Shown here: in pieces, positions 27,148-36,533 of the stretch
How positions within the stretch are numbered: position 1 is the stretch's first letter
How the letters are laid out: every line of letters starts with the position of its first letter
DNA from: SAR92 clade bacterium H455
GTDB taxonomy: Bacteria; Pseudomonadota; Gammaproteobacteria; Pseudomonadales; Porticoccaceae
Direction: 5' to 3'
DNA length: 64,000 nucleotides
NCBI GenBank assembly: GCA_024802545.1
Contig: CP103416.1
Location: 2,356,001-2,420,000 of the forward strand
The notes under the pieces: model-generated
Databases searched by the model: none
What the model saw: only the letters and a program-made list of their open reading frames with translations
Told to the model about the DNA's origin: nothing
Program-made: the position numbers and the translations under genes

Positions 27148-27999
27148 TTAGTCGAGACGAATACTGAGATTATCAATCAGTCGCGCCGACTCAGTAAAGA
27201 TAGCACCGAGAATAGTAATTTCCAGATCGTCTTCCGCCGCCGGATCCAAGGTTTTGCTATTGCTCAGGGTAATATAATCAGTCTTAAAACCGGCACTGGC
27301 AATACGTTTAGTGGCTAATATCTCTAACTCGCGGAAATTCCGCGCGCCCTCTTTGACCTGCTGTGCAATCCATTCAAGACTGTCTTTTAACACCACAACC
27401 TTGGGGCGTTCCTCCTCAGTGATATAGCTATTCCGTGAACTCATAGCCAAGCCGTCGGCTTCGCGATGAATCGGCGCCGCAGTAATTTGTACTGGCATAC
27501 AAAGATCTTCCGCCATGCGGCGAATAACTGCTAGCTGCTGATAATCTTTGATCCCAAAAATGGCTTCATCCGGCTGCACTATATTGAACAGCTTTGAGAC
27601 CACTGTGGTGACACCCTCGAAGTGACCGGGGCGGCTTGCGCCACAGAGTACGTCGGTCATAGTTGGGCAGATAACCCGGCTCTGAGTATCGAGGCCGTTG
27701 GGGTACATCTCAGTATCATCAGGATGAAAGAGGTAGTCGCAACCGGCTACAGTGAGCTTGTCGCAGTCGTTTTTATAGGTTCGCGGATACTTGTCCCAAT
27801 CTTCATTGAGGCCAAACTGCAGGGCGTTGACAAAGATCGAACAGACTACGATATCGCAGCTCTCCCGGGCCTGCCCTACCAGCGCCAGATGACCCTGATG
27901 AAGGTTGCCCATGGTCGGCACAAAGCCAATCCGCAACCCTTCACGGCGATGCACAGTCAACGCGTCTCGGAGACCGCTAACGGTGTGGAAGATTCTCAT
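27148..27999 (-). CDS. panC: Pantothenate synthetase
   Basis: Ligates pantoate and beta-alanine with ATP. 283 aa, family length. Motifs: [14 protein letters not shown] (about 29-42, nucleotidyltransferase HxGH) and the KMSKS-like MSSRNSYI. It lies between dnaB and panD; panB, normally its upstream partner, is absent from the window. Confidence 0.97.
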   Translation of the reverse strand: MRIFHTVSGLRDALTVHRREGLRIGFVPTMGNLHQGHLALVGQARESCDIVVCSIFVNALQFGLNEDWDKYPRTYKNDCDKLTVAGCDYLFHPDDTEMYPNGLDTQSRVICPTMTDVLCGASRPGHFEGVTTVVSKLFNIVQPDEAIFGIKDYQQLAVIRRMAEDLCMPVQITAAPIHREADGLAMSSRNSYITEEERPKVVVLKDSLEWIAQQVKEGARNFRELEILATKRIASAGFKTDYITLSNSKTLDPAAEDDLEITILGAIFTESARLIDNLSIRLD

Positions 28000-28034
28000 G
28001 ATCGATTACCCTGTGGAAGCCTATGTGTAGACAT

Positions 28035-29483
28035 TTAGTTTTCGGTGAAGTAGTCGCCAGCAAGATTTTCGAAGCGCGTGTACTTACCCAGAAAGGCTAA
28101 TCGGCAGGTACCAATAGGGCCATTTCGCTGTTTACCGATAATGATCTCGGCGCTGCCCTTGTCGGGACTGTCTTCGTTGTAAACCTCATCGCGATAGAGA
28201 AACACAATGACGTCGGCATCCTGCTCAATGGCACCGGATTCTCTCAGGTCAGAGTTAATCGGACGCTTGTTGGGACGCTGCTCAAGATTACGACTCAACT
28301 GAGAGAGTGCAATCATTGGGCATTCATACTCTCGAGCCAGGTTTTTCAATTCACGAGAGATCTGCGAGATCTCCTGCACCCGACCATCCGCCGGATTATT
28401 GCCGCTCATCAACTGCAGATAATCCACCATAATCAGCCCAGGCTGAGCTCGGGCATAGAGTGCCTCTGTATCCGCCGGCGTATCGGGACCATGTTCCTGA
28501 TGCCATTCCTGGCGCAGCTGCTCGACTCGCTCGCGAGTGAACTGCTTGATTTGGTTACGCATTCCCAGCGGTGTAATACCAGAGGTGTCATCAATAAATA
28601 GCGGGCGATCTTTAAGACGCTGGGCGGCACTACTGAGGCGCGGCCAATCGTCTTCGGTGAGATTACCGGAACGCATGCGCGTCTGATCAATCTTACCAAT
28701 AGACGACAGCAGTCGAATAATCAGCTGGCTAGCTGGCATCTCGAGAGAAAAAACCAGTACCGGACGATCTTGGTTTAAGGTCGCGTACTCCACCATATTC
28801 ATGGCAAAGGCAGTCTTACCCATGGACGGTCGTCCTGCGACAATCACCAGATCAGACTTCTGCCAACCGGAGGTCATCTCATCGAGATCTTTAAAGCCAG
28901 TGCCCATACCAGTGATATCAGCATCGTTTTTAAACAGCTCATCAAGGCGTTCAACCGCCTCTTTGAGCAAGGCATTAACTTCTTTAAACCCGCCCTTTTT
29001 CGGCCGGTTTTCAATAATTTCCTGGAGTCGACTCTCGGCCTCCGCGAGCAACTGTCCACTATCCCAGCCCAGTGGATTGTAACCTTTGCGCACAGTCTCA
29101 CTGGCCGCGCCAATCAACTGGCGGACAATCGAGCGCTCGAGAACAATCTGGGTATAGGCTTGAATATTGGCCGAGCTCGGCGTGCTGCTGGCGAGATCGA
29201 CAAGATACTCGGCGCCGCCAATACTGGCTAACTCATTGCTGTTTTGCAGGGATTCACTGAGGGTGATGGGGTCAAAGGGCTGACCTGCTTCCGCCAGTCT
29301 CGCCATCGCATTAAAAATAAGCTGATGGTCTTGGCTGTAAAAATCTGTGTCAGATAACACTGTCGCCGCAGCATCAAAAGCATCATTTTTTAGCATCAAA
29401 CCGCCGAGCACGGCCTGCTCTGCCTCAATCGAATGGGGCAGTGGCTGACTGGCTGCGGGTTCTGCAAATAATGCTTCGTTCAT
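28035..29483 (-). CDS. dnaB: Replicative DNA helicase
   Basis: Hexameric 5'-3' replication fork helicase. 482 aa: N-terminal domain (about 16-120, PHSIEAEQAVLGGLM), linker, RecA-like domain with Walker A GRPSMGKTA (217-225), Walker B IMVDYLQLM (351-359) and the DLRESGAIEQDADVI block. Between residues about 319 and 348 (ERVEQLRQEWHQEHG and following) there is an insertion of roughly 25 residues relative to E. coli DnaB, just before Walker B. There is no intein. dnaB-panC-panD appear to form one unit; dnaB is 123 bp downstream of rplI and follows its terminator. Confidence 0.97.
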   Translation of the reverse strand: MNEALFAEPAASQPLPHSIEAEQAVLGGLMLKNDAFDAAATVLSDTDFYSQDHQLIFNAMARLAEAGQPFDPITLSESLQNSNELASIGGAEYLVDLASSTPSSANIQAYTQIVLERSIVRQLIGAASETVRKGYNPLGWDSGQLLAEAESRLQEIIENRPKKGGFKEVNALLKEAVERLDELFKNDADITGMGTGFKDLDEMTSGWQKSDLVIVAGRPSMGKTAFAMNMVEYATLNQDRPVLVFSLEMPASQLIIRLLSSIGKIDQTRMRSGNLTEDDWPRLSSAAQRLKDRPLFIDDTSGITPLGMRNQIKQFTRERVEQLRQEWHQEHGPDTPADTEALYARAQPGLIMVDYLQLMSGNNPADGRVQEISQISRELKNLAREYECPMIALSQLSRNLEQRPNKRPINSDLRESGAIEQDADVIVFLYRDEVYNEDSPDKGSAEIIIGKQRNGPIGTCRLAFLGKYTRFENLAGDYFTEN

Positions 29484-29537
29484 AATTTTAACTGGTCATC
29501 AGGCTCTTGGTTACGAGAAGATTACGTGAAGTCGATA

Positions 29538-29580
29538 CAAAAACGGCACTGCATCTTATTCAGAAGCAGTGCCGTTTTGC
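29538..29580 (-). terminator. Rho-independent terminator of the rpsF-rpsR-rplI operon
   Basis: AAAACGGCACTGC (29540-29552) pairs perfectly with GCAGTGCCGTTTT (29566-29578), a 13-bp stem ending in a T run on the minus strand, about 30 bp past the rplI stop. Confidence 0.92.
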
Positions 29581-29606
29581 AATAAATTCTCTATTTAAGC
29601 GGAGAT

Positions 29607-30056
29607 TTATTCAGCTTCAACAACAACAGTGAAGCTTTGAGTAACGTCTACGTGCAGCTGACACTCAATGCTAAACTCGCCGACAAAACGGATTGGACCG
29701 TCTGGCATGCTTATTTCGCTCTTGTTAATGTCGCTACCGGCAGCTGCGAGTGCATCTTCCAACTCACGAATGCCAACAGAACCAAACAGCTTGCCCTCGT
29801 CGCCAGCAACCGCAGTGATAGTCACTGAACCGATTGCAGCCAGCGCAGCAGCACGCTTCTGTGCCGCACCTAACTTAGCCGCTGCAGCAGCTTCGAGATC
29901 TGCACGACGCAGTTCGAAATCAGCAATGTTTGCCGCTGTAGCAAAAACAGCCTTGCCCTGAGGAATCAGGTAATTGCGACCAAAGCCAGCTTTTACAACA
30001 GCCTTGTCACCAATATTGCCCAACTTACCGATCTTTTCTAACAGAATGACTTCCAT
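29607..30056 (-). CDS. rplI: 50S ribosomal protein L9
   Basis: 149 aa, matching E. coli L9. N-terminal domain [21 protein letters not shown] with the [13 protein letters not shown] rRNA-binding loop, a long connecting helix, and a C-terminal domain (about 80-149). Last gene of the rpsF operon, before a strong terminator. Confidence 0.98.
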   Translation of the reverse strand: MEVILLEKIGKLGNIGDKAVVKAGFGRNYLIPQGKAVFATAANIADFELRRADLEAAAAAKLGAAQKRAAALAAIGSVTITAVAGDEGKLFGSVGIRELEDALAAAGSDINKSEISMPDGPIRFVGEFSIECQLHVDVTQSFTVVVEAE

Positions 30057-30082
30057 CTTAATATCCTCTTTTCATACTTGGC

Positions 30083-30952
30083 TCAGGAGTCGCGGTTTTT
30101 AAATGCCGCAAGACGAGAGCGTAAATTCAATATGCTATCAACCAATCCAAGGCCGACCAGCACAGTACCTGTCGGACCGATAAAGAACAGTCCAAAGTAC
30201 ATCAATCCAAGCCAGTGCCCACCAAAACCCATAATTTTCACACTTGAGTGAACCAGGGCCACGCCAGCAATTAATAGCGGCAGCGACAACAATTCAATCC
30301 AAGGTGTGTACTCACGGGGCAACATCACACCAGCAACAACAATCGCAAACAAGATAACTGCAATTCGCTGCTCTAATCGAAAACCGTGGAATTCTTCGCG
30401 AAATCCGCCGGGATTAAATAACAGCGCCTGCCACCATCTAGCTACTAGCAAGCCACAGACCACAGTAAGAGCGATCATCCATGCCAACAAACCCAGCACA
30501 AATGTTCTGTCGGGAACCAAACTCAGCTCCTCCGACACGCCGGCCTGTGCACTAATCTGTGCAACCAGCTCGGCAACCTCTGCCACTACCTGATCTATAT
30601 CTGCACTGGCAGCAAATCCAACAATGGATACTGCTACAGCACTGCACAGACCTACTCCAATCAATGTCCACTGCCACGACACTGTCGTGCGTAAAATATT
30701 GGCTGCGACCACTATAACTACCAGTGCCGCAGATGGAGCCAGGGTTAACAACGGACTCATACTGCCAGTGAGGTAAAGTGCCAACCAGGGCAATAACGCC
30801 CAAAGTGCAACAATTAAACCTTCTGAGCTATCTTTACGAAGGGTGATCAGACCAATGGTCGCTGGGCTAATCAATGGTAGCAAGCTACCAAATACCGCAA
30901 CGCCACAGGCCTGAGCACGCCCACGCATAATTAATTCTGCTAGGGCTCGCAA
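30083..30952 (-). CDS. Multispanning membrane protein in the rpsF operon (DUF2232-like)
   Basis: 289 aa with about eight hydrophobic segments and little else. A gene of this kind lies between rpsR and rplI in pseudomonads and relatives and is usually annotated DUF2232/YybS-like; I base the family on that position and on the FNPGGFREEFHGFRLEQRIA cytoplasmic loop and the LVGLGLVDSILNLRSRL C-terminus. Function unknown. It is 15 bp downstream of rpsR and 26 bp upstream of rplI. Confidence 0.82.
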   Translation of the reverse strand: MRALAELIMRGRAQACGVAVFGSLLPLISPATIGLITLRKDSSEGLIVALWALLPWLALYLTGSMSPLLTLAPSAALVVIVVAANILRTTVSWQWTLIGVGLCSAVAVSIVGFAASADIDQVVAEVAELVAQISAQAGVSEELSLVPDRTFVLGLLAWMIALTVVCGLLVARWWQALLFNPGGFREEFHGFRLEQRIAVILFAIVVAGVMLPREYTPWIELLSLPLLIAGVALVHSSVKIMGFGGHWLGLMYFGLFFIGPTGTVLVGLGLVDSILNLRSRLAAFKNRDS

Positions 30953-30967
30953 AGGACTTAACCTCTA

Positions 30968-31195
30968 TTACTTATGGCTATCGGTGTATGGCAGCAGCGC
31001 GATGTAACGAGCGCGTTTAATAGCTTCTGCCAACTGACGCTGATAGCGAGCTTTAGTACCAGTGATACGGCTAGGTACAATCTTGCCGCTCTCTGACACA
31101 TAGCCTTTCAAAGTGTCTAAATCTTTATAATCGATCTCAGGCGCGCCTTCGGCACTGAAACGACAAAACTTTCTACGACGTACAAACTTAGCCAT
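30968..31195 (-). CDS. rpsR: 30S ribosomal protein S18
   Basis: 75 aa, the E. coli length. Recognisable by [22 protein letters not shown] and [20 protein letters not shown]. Partner of S6 in the platform; its N-terminal Ala (after Met) is the target of RimI. The ATG overlaps the rpsF stop by one base. Confidence 0.98.
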   Translation of the reverse strand: MAKFVRRRKFCRFSAEGAPEIDYKDLDTLKGYVSESGKIVPSRITGTKARYQRQLAEAIKRARYIALLPYTDSHK

Positions 31196-31677
31196 TATTC
31201 TTCTCCCTCGCTTTTCGCTGCTTCAACAACTTCTTCTGCTGGTGCTTCGGCGGCTTTAGCAGCGGCCTTGGCAGCATCGTCAGCGGCTTTAGCTTCATCA
31301 GCTTTCGCTTTAGCGGCGTTGCGACGCTCGCGTGCTTCTTTGTCTGCTTTATCAGCATTCTCGATTTTCATAATCGGTGACTCAGCTGTAATAGCTTCAT
31401 CGCGACGGACAACCAAGCTGCGCAGAACAGCATCGTTATAACGGAAAGTAGAATTGAGCTCGTCGAGAACTTCCTGACTACATTCAACATTCATCAGAAT
31501 GTAGTGAGCTTTGTGAATTTTGTTGATTGGGTAAGCCAACTGACGGCGACCCCAGTCTTCCATGCGATGAACCTTGCCTTCACCAGCTTCAATAGAAGCC
31601 GTGTAACGCTCGATCATGCCGGAAACTTGCTCGCTCTGGTCCGGATGAACCAGAAATACGATTTCGTAGTGACGCAT
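31195..31677 (-). CDS. rpsF: 30S ribosomal protein S6 with Ala/Lys/Glu-rich tail
   Basis: 160 aa. The S6 fold occupies about residues 1-98 ([15 protein letters not shown] ... [20 protein letters not shown]). The remaining ~60 residues are a highly charged Ala/Lys/Glu tail ([20 protein letters not shown], then Ala-Glu repeats), longer than E. coli S6, whose tail is a target of RimK glutamylation. First gene of the rpsF-rpsR-(membrane protein)-rplI operon. Confidence 0.97.
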   Translation of the reverse strand: MRHYEIVFLVHPDQSEQVSGMIERYTASIEAGEGKVHRMEDWGRRQLAYPINKIHKAHYILMNVECSQEVLDELNSTFRYNDAVLRSLVVRRDEAITAESPIMKIENADKADKEARERRNAAKAKADEAKAADDAAKAAAKAAEAPAEEVVEAAKSEGEE

Positions 31678-31782
31678 TGTATCTCCTCGTGGATTTAAAA
31701 GTCTCCCGCTAACGCCTATCGGTCGCTGCAGTGAGACAAGGAGTGCCTACGCCGAGAGGCCTAGACGCTGTAAAACCGCGCC

Positions 31783-31811
31783 ATTGTAGTGACTTGACCT
31801 GCCCGTTGCAA
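31783..31811 (-). promoter_or_regulatory. Sigma-70 promoter of the rpsF operon
   Basis: On the minus strand TTGCAA (31806-31811) and TACAAT (31783-31788) are separated by 17 bp, a near-consensus promoter 106 bp upstream of rpsF. The ~100-nt leader between them is GC-rich and contains GCCT-CTCGGCGT-AGGC, which could be part of an S6:S18 autoregulatory hairpin, but I cannot establish that. Confidence 0.72.
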
Positions 31812-31887
31812 CAGACATTTTTAGCCCTACTGCCGGGTCTATTGGAGGGTCTATCGTAAGGAATATTGGTGACAACATTAAGATCAG

Positions 31888-32466
31888 TTACTTGGCCAAT
31901 TTTGAATTGCCCACAAGGCTAAAAATCGAGCGCACATTACTCCGCGGCTGAGTCAGAACTGAGGTGATCGCCAACTCCTCAAAAGCGACAATGATATGAA
32001 AAATAATCACCGCATTAAAAAACAGATCAGCACCCATCAAAGTCAGCAGATAAAACGCCGGCGCCATCAGCACGGCCGCGGTTTTGGCACCAAGAGTGTG
32101 ATAGCTGGGATACTCGCCAAACTTATTAAAAGCATACAACACCGGCAGTATAAACGAGAGGGTAGCTGCCACTAAAAACCACAGCTGCTGGGCAAAAATC
32201 TGCGGCCATATCCAGTAGATACCGAGAATCATACAGCCATAGGTGAGCATATCGGCCCAGCTATCCAGCTTAGCACCGAGCTCCGAGACCAGGTTTAACT
32301 TGCGCGCCAGATAGCCATCAAAAACATCACTCAGCAGAGAGACTGCAAGAACTACCAGAAATCCCTCGGGCTCGGCAAAATATGCCAGCACTACTAGCAC
32401 AGGCACCAGAGCTAGCCGAGTGAGACTTAAAATATTGGGTATTGAATAAAGGTTTCGCTCTGCCAT
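31888..32466 (-). CDS. CDP-alcohol phosphatidyltransferase family protein (PgsA-like)
   Basis: Integral membrane phospholipid head-group transferase, 192 aa from the ATG at 32466 (MAERNLYSIPNILSLTRLAL). A longer open frame to 32727 exists but adds 87 residues with no similarity to the family. The catalytic motif is intact: DVFDGYLARKLN, then G and two Asp (SELGAKLDSWAD). Probably glycerophosphate or a related acceptor; true PgsA cannot be distinguished here. The 200 bp between it and rlmB holds no gene I can support. Confidence 0.85.
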   Translation of the reverse strand: MAERNLYSIPNILSLTRLALVPVLVVLAYFAEPEGFLVVLAVSLLSDVFDGYLARKLNLVSELGAKLDSWADMLTYGCMILGIYWIWPQIFAQQLWFLVAATLSFILPVLYAFNKFGEYPSYHTLGAKTAAVLMAPAFYLLTLMGADLFFNAVIIFHIIVAFEELAITSVLTQPRSNVRSIFSLVGNSKLAK

Positions 32467-32668
32467 ATCCCTAGCCAGGTTGTTCTTGCCAAATTGGCGG
32501 CCTGTAGACTTTGCGCTGTTACTTTCAGAGGTGACGTGAGGCAACCTGACGCAAAGAGCTTTATAGTGGATTAAGCATAGCCGAAAATTGCCGCCAAGCG
32601 CTGCTGTCTCGGCCTGCTTATTTTGAAATTGGACAACAACAATGTTAATAATCGCGTCGAAAGGGAGT

Positions 32669-33403
32669 TTAACCGCGCCGTTGACGGACGATTTCAAACA
32701 GGCATACACCGGTCGCCACAGAGACATTCAGACTACTCACCTCACCGGCCATGGGTAACTTAGCCAAATAATCGCACTGCTTGCGCGTCAACTGACGAAT
32801 CCCCTTACCCTCAGCGCCCATAACCAACACCAGAGGACCAGTAAGATCCAAATCATAGATAAACTGCTCAGCCTCACCGGCAGCGCCCACAACCCAAGCT
32901 CCAGCCTGCTGCAACTTCTCCAGCGTCCGCGTAAGGTTAGTAACCATCACCAGGGGCATAGACTCAGCGGCACCACAGGCCACTTTCTGCACCACTGGGG
33001 TCAGACCCACAGAATTATCCTTAGGTACGATCACAGCGTGCACTCCGGCACCATCTGCTGAACGCAGACAGGCGCCAAGATTGTGCGGATCAGTAACACC
33101 ATCTAGGACTAAGAACAGCGCCTTACCGCCCTGCTTCTCCATCATCTCAAGCAAGAAAGCTTCGTCGTAAGTTTGCCCCTCTTCACACAGCGCAATAACT
33201 CCCTGATGACGACCCTCAACCTTGTCATCAAGGTTCTTCACCGTCGCCCACTGCAGGGTCACACCATGCTGCTCGGCCAACTTGTGAATCTTTTGCAGAC
33301 GATCATCCTGACGGCCACGTTGCACATGCAGTTCTCTTACGCGCCCAGGCGCTGACTTAAGCATCGTTTGAACAGCATGTATGCCGTAAATCCAATCCAC
33401 CAC
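32669..33403 (-). CDS. rlmB: 23S rRNA (guanosine-2251-2'-O-)-methyltransferase
   Basis: SPOUT methyltransferase modifying G2251 in the ribosomal P loop. 244 aa (E. coli 243). N-terminal substrate-binding domain (YGIHAVQTML ... GRHQGVIAL), C-terminal knotted domain with VLDGVTDPHNLGACLRSADG, VMGAEGKGIRQLTR and SLNVSVATGVCLFE motifs. It is near rpsF in the common rnr-rlmB-rpsF order, but rnr is not upstream; a divergent RDD gene is. Confidence 0.96.
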   Translation of the reverse strand: MVDWIYGIHAVQTMLKSAPGRVRELHVQRGRQDDRLQKIHKLAEQHGVTLQWATVKNLDDKVEGRHQGVIALCEEGQTYDEAFLLEMMEKQGGKALFLVLDGVTDPHNLGACLRSADGAGVHAVIVPKDNSVGLTPVVQKVACGAAESMPLVMVTNLTRTLEKLQQAGAWVVGAAGEAEQFIYDLDLTGPLVLVMGAEGKGIRQLTRKQCDYLAKLPMAGEVSSLNVSVATGVCLFEIVRQRRG

Positions 33404-33490
33404 AATCTCCCGATAGTTTTTCTAATGATTGCGCATTGTACTGGCTTTCGGCAGAATTCGGAGATGATTAACCACCGCGAACAATAATAT

Positions 33491-33961
33491 ATGTCCCCAT
33501 CTGAACCTGAACCCTATCCCATCGCTAATTTGTGGCGTCGACTCGCCGCACTGATCTACGATGCCTTCCTGTTATTTGCCATCGTACTGGCCTATGGCTT
33601 CTTGCTAACAGTGATCAAAGTGCTATTCAGCGGCTCACAGCAAGTTGAAGATGTGCAGCCAGGTGCATTGTTGCAATGGCTCAGTTTTGCCGGCTTGATC
33701 GCGGCATTAATCGGCTACTACTATATATGTTGGCGCAAACAGGGCCAGACATTGGGCATGAAATCCTGGCGCCTAAAACTGCAGCAAGCAGATGGTTCAA
33801 TGGCCACACCAAGGCAATGCATTAAACGCAGCCTGCTCGCCACTCTGTCGCTTGCCTTCGGCGGCATTGGTTATCTTTGGTGTCTTATGCCACCAGCCAA
33901 AGCTTGCCTTCATGATATTTACAGCGCCACAGAAGTCGTAGTGCTACCGAAGACAAAATAA
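33491..33961 (+). CDS. RDD-family membrane protein
   Basis: 156 aa. RDD signature: [15 protein letters not shown] (Arg and Asp in the first helix), second and third hydrophobic spans at about 55-78 and 110-135, and [13 protein letters not shown] between. Function of the family is unclear (some are Na+/H+ antiporters). It lies 14 bp before glpK, likely the same transcript, and is divergent from rlmB. Confidence 0.88.
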   Translation: MSPSEPEPYPIANLWRRLAALIYDAFLLFAIVLAYGFLLTVIKVLFSGSQQVEDVQPGALLQWLSFAGLIAALIGYYYICWRKQGQTLGMKSWRLKLQQADGSMATPRQCIKRSLLATLSLAFGGIGYLWCLMPPAKACLHDIYSATEVVVLPKTK

Positions 33962-33975
33962 TAAAAGGCGCGACT

Positions 33976-35469
33976 ATGGACACCGAGAAAAAATTGATCC
34001 TCGCAATGGATCAGGGCACCACCTCCTCCAGAGCCATACTCTTTGATCAACAGTACGCCATAGTCGCCCAATCACAGCAAGAGTTTGACCAGCACTTCCC
34101 TGATTCCGGCTGGGTTGAACACAACGCCCTAGATATCTGGCAAACCTCCATCGACACCGCCAAGCAAGTGCTCGTCGAAGCAGGTTTCCAAGCCCAACAG
34201 ATAGCTGCCATTGGCATCACCAATCAGCGCGAAACCACCTTACTCTGGGACCGCAGCACCGGCGCGCCGATCTACAACGCCATCGTCTGGCAAGACCGTC
34301 GCACAGCCGAATACTGCAACGGTCTGAAAGCTCAGGGGGTGGAACCAATGGTCAGCGCCAAAACCGGCCTACTCCTCGACCCCTATTTCTCCGCCACCAA
34401 AATCGCCTGGCTATTAGACAACGTGGACGGCGCCCGAGAGCGAGCCGAACGGGGTGAACTGGCCTTTGGCACCATGGACAGCTGGCTGCTGTGGAACCTC
34501 ACCGAAGGTAATAGCCACGCCACCGATGCCACCAACGCGTCAAGAACCATGCTCTACAATATTCACGAAGGACATTGGGACGACGAGTTATTAACACTGT
34601 TTAACATTCCAGCCTCCCTGCTGCCAGAAGTGAAAGACTGCGCCGCCGACTTTGGCAGCACCGAACTACTCGGTAATAACAGCGTAATTCCCATTCTAGG
34701 AATTGCCGGCGACCAACAAGCGGCCACAGTAGGCCAAGCCTGTTTCGAAACCGGCATGATGAAATCCACTTACGGCACTGGCTGTTTTGCATTATTAAAC
34801 ACAGGCACAACCGCAGTTGCCTCAAGCAACAAACTCCTCACCACCATCGCCTACCAACTAGACGGCAAAGTCACCTACGCCCTCGAAGGCTCCATCTTTA
34901 TCGCCGGCGCCGCCGTGCAGTGGCTGCGCGATGGGCTGGGCATTATCGATAGCGCCAAACAATCAGGCGAACTGGCCCAGCAAGCCGATGACCATCAAGA
35001 TGTCTATATGATTCCCGCCTTTACAGGACTGGGTGCCCCCTGGTGGGATGCCGATGCTCGCGGCGCACTGCTGGGTTTAACCCGCGGTACAGGGCCAGCG
35101 GAAATTGCCCGAGCCGCGCTGGAATCAGTTTGTTACCAAACCTTGGATTTACTCAATGCCATGCACGCGGATTGGGATCAAAGTGCAAAGACGGTATTGC
35201 GTGTTGATGGTGGCATGGTCGCCAGTGATTGGACCATGCAGCGTCTTGCCGATATTTTGCAGGCACCAGTGGATCGTCCAGTGATTGCGGAGACTACTGC
35301 ATTGGGTGCGGCTTGGTTAGCCGGATCACGGGCTGGAGTTTGGCCTGACCAGCAGGGCTTTGCTGACAGCTGGCGGCTAGAGAATAACTTTGCACCGCAG
35401 ATGCCCCTAGAGGCGAGAGATTTAAAAGTGGCTGGCTGGAACAACGCGGTTAGGCGAGTACTGAGCTAA
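33976..35469 (+). CDS. glpK: Glycerol kinase
   Basis: Phosphorylates glycerol to sn-glycerol 3-phosphate. 497 aa (E. coli 502). FGGY-kinase motifs: N-terminal [17 protein letters not shown] (phosphate 1), [26 protein letters not shown], the ATP-binding [11 protein letters not shown] and [20 protein letters not shown], and [12 protein letters not shown]. No glpF/glpD is adjacent, which is unusual for a dedicated glycerol operon. Cytoplasmic. Confidence 0.97.
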   Translation: MDTEKKLILAMDQGTTSSRAILFDQQYAIVAQSQQEFDQHFPDSGWVEHNALDIWQTSIDTAKQVLVEAGFQAQQIAAIGITNQRETTLLWDRSTGAPIYNAIVWQDRRTAEYCNGLKAQGVEPMVSAKTGLLLDPYFSATKIAWLLDNVDGARERAERGELAFGTMDSWLLWNLTEGNSHATDATNASRTMLYNIHEGHWDDELLTLFNIPASLLPEVKDCAADFGSTELLGNNSVIPILGIAGDQQAATVGQACFETGMMKSTYGTGCFALLNTGTTAVASSNKLLTTIAYQLDGKVTYALEGSIFIAGAAVQWLRDGLGIIDSAKQSGELAQQADDHQDVYMIPAFTGLGAPWWDADARGALLGLTRGTGPAEIARAALESVCYQTLDLLNAMHADWDQSAKTVLRVDGGMVASDWTMQRLADILQAPVDRPVIAETTALGAAWLAGSRAGVWPDQQGFADSWRLENNFAPQMPLEARDLKVAGWNNAVRRVLS

Positions 35470-35508
35470 CAGGCAATAATTGATGTTTTTAAATTGAGGA
35501 GAATCAGG

Positions 35509-36360
35509 ATGATTAAATACTTTTTAATAGTAGGCCTATTACTTTCTGGCTGTAGTTCGGAAAAACAAGATATTAGCGCACCCGAGTTCCCAGATAATAG
35601 TAGCGCCACAGCCCCCTTGAGCCTCTACACCTTCGACTGCGGCTCTATAGAAGTATCTGACCTCGATGTCTTTTCCTCCGCTGGCGACTACGCAGGACAA
35701 ACAGATACCCTGACCAACACTTGCTACCTTATCCGTCACCCTCAGGGCGATTTGCTCTGGGACCTTGGCTTACCTCAAGGCTTGGTAGGCGCAGGCCCTC
35801 AGACTGAAGGCGTTTTCACCTTGACGCTCAAAAGAACAATAACCGAGCAGCTGGCGGAAATTGGCCTCAGCACACAAGATATTGAATTTATATCAATCTC
35901 TCACAGCCATTTTGACCACAGTGGTCAGGTTGCTATGTTTACTGACAGTCAGTGGCTGGTGAATAAAGATGAGCTTGAGTATATGTTCAGTACTGATGCC
36001 AGTCAGGTTCAGAATGCAGCTTTTGCCGACCTTAGCAAGAGCATCCACAGTGGTAATCACGATGTTTTTGGTGATGGCTCGGTGATGATTTTAGCGCTGC
36101 CGGGGCATACTCCGGGGCATAGTGCCCTGCGGGTTAACCTGGCTGAAAGTGGTCCGATTCTTCTCACTGGTGATCTCTATCACCGCAGTGAAAGTCGAAA
36201 ATTAAAGAGAGTGCCTCGATTTAATAGTGATGAAGCTCAGACTCGAGAGTCGATGGAGCTTTTTGAGGCTTTAGCGAGGGAATCAGGTGCGCGGGTAATT
36301 ATTCAGCATGAACCAGTGGACGTGGCTACTTTGCCTAAGTCACCGGCGTTTTTGCAGTAG
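35509..36360 (+). CDS. Metallo-beta-lactamase-fold lipoprotein hydrolase
   Basis: 283 aa from the ATG at 35509 (AGGAGA ribosome binding site; a TTG at 35494 is less likely). Lipoprotein signal with lipobox LLLSGC (about residue 15). MBL metal ligands are visible: SHSHFDHSGQ (HxHxDH), LPGHTPGHSA, the Asp in LLTGDLYH and His in IQHEP. The layout resembles N-acyl-homoserine lactonases of the AiiA/AttM type, but envelope anchoring makes other lactone or ester substrates possible. It is 39 bp after glpK. Confidence 0.87.
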   Translation: MIKYFLIVGLLLSGCSSEKQDISAPEFPDNSSATAPLSLYTFDCGSIEVSDLDVFSSAGDYAGQTDTLTNTCYLIRHPQGDLLWDLGLPQGLVGAGPQTEGVFTLTLKRTITEQLAEIGLSTQDIEFISISHSHFDHSGQVAMFTDSQWLVNKDELEYMFSTDASQVQNAAFADLSKSIHSGNHDVFGDGSVMILALPGHTPGHSALRVNLAESGPILLTGDLYHRSESRKLKRVPRFNSDEAQTRESMELFEALARESGARVIIQHEPVDVATLPKSPAFLQ

Positions 36361-36414
36361 GTTGTAGCTGGGGAAGTGGGCACGATTTAGGGAGGTTGAG
36401 GGGTCTCGGGTAGT

Positions 36415-36514
36415 TTTGAGATCTCTCACGCTCGTTCGAGATGACAGACTGGGGGTTGTGCGCGATACCTAAACAATACTGTCATCCCGACAGAGCGGAA
36501 CGACGAGGGATCTC
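36415..36514. repeat. 100-bp palindromic repeat, copy A
   Basis: Starts TTTGAGATCTCTCAC and ends GACGAGGGATCTC. Its two ends are imperfect inverted repeats (GAGATCTCTCAC...CGAGATGACAG against the complement of TGTCATCCCGACAGAG...GAGGGATCTC). It is about 95% identical to copy B at 37489-37588, in the same orientation, and related to partial copies at 47309-47342 and 49164-49226. A non-coding MITE-like element just after the lipoprotein hydrolase. Confidence 0.92.
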
Positions 36515-36533
36515 CTGCCGACTGATTGAGATC

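Noticed and set aside
28035-29483. Intein in DnaB (and in GyrA)
   Set aside because: Both are common intein hosts, but protein lengths are near family norms and no splice-junction blocks (Cys/Ser start, His-Asn end) are present; the DnaB insert is only about 25 residues.
32467-32727. 87-residue extension of the CDP-alcohol phosphatidyltransferase
   Set aside because: An open frame without family similarity that overlaps the rlmB 3' end; the family N-terminus begins at 32466.
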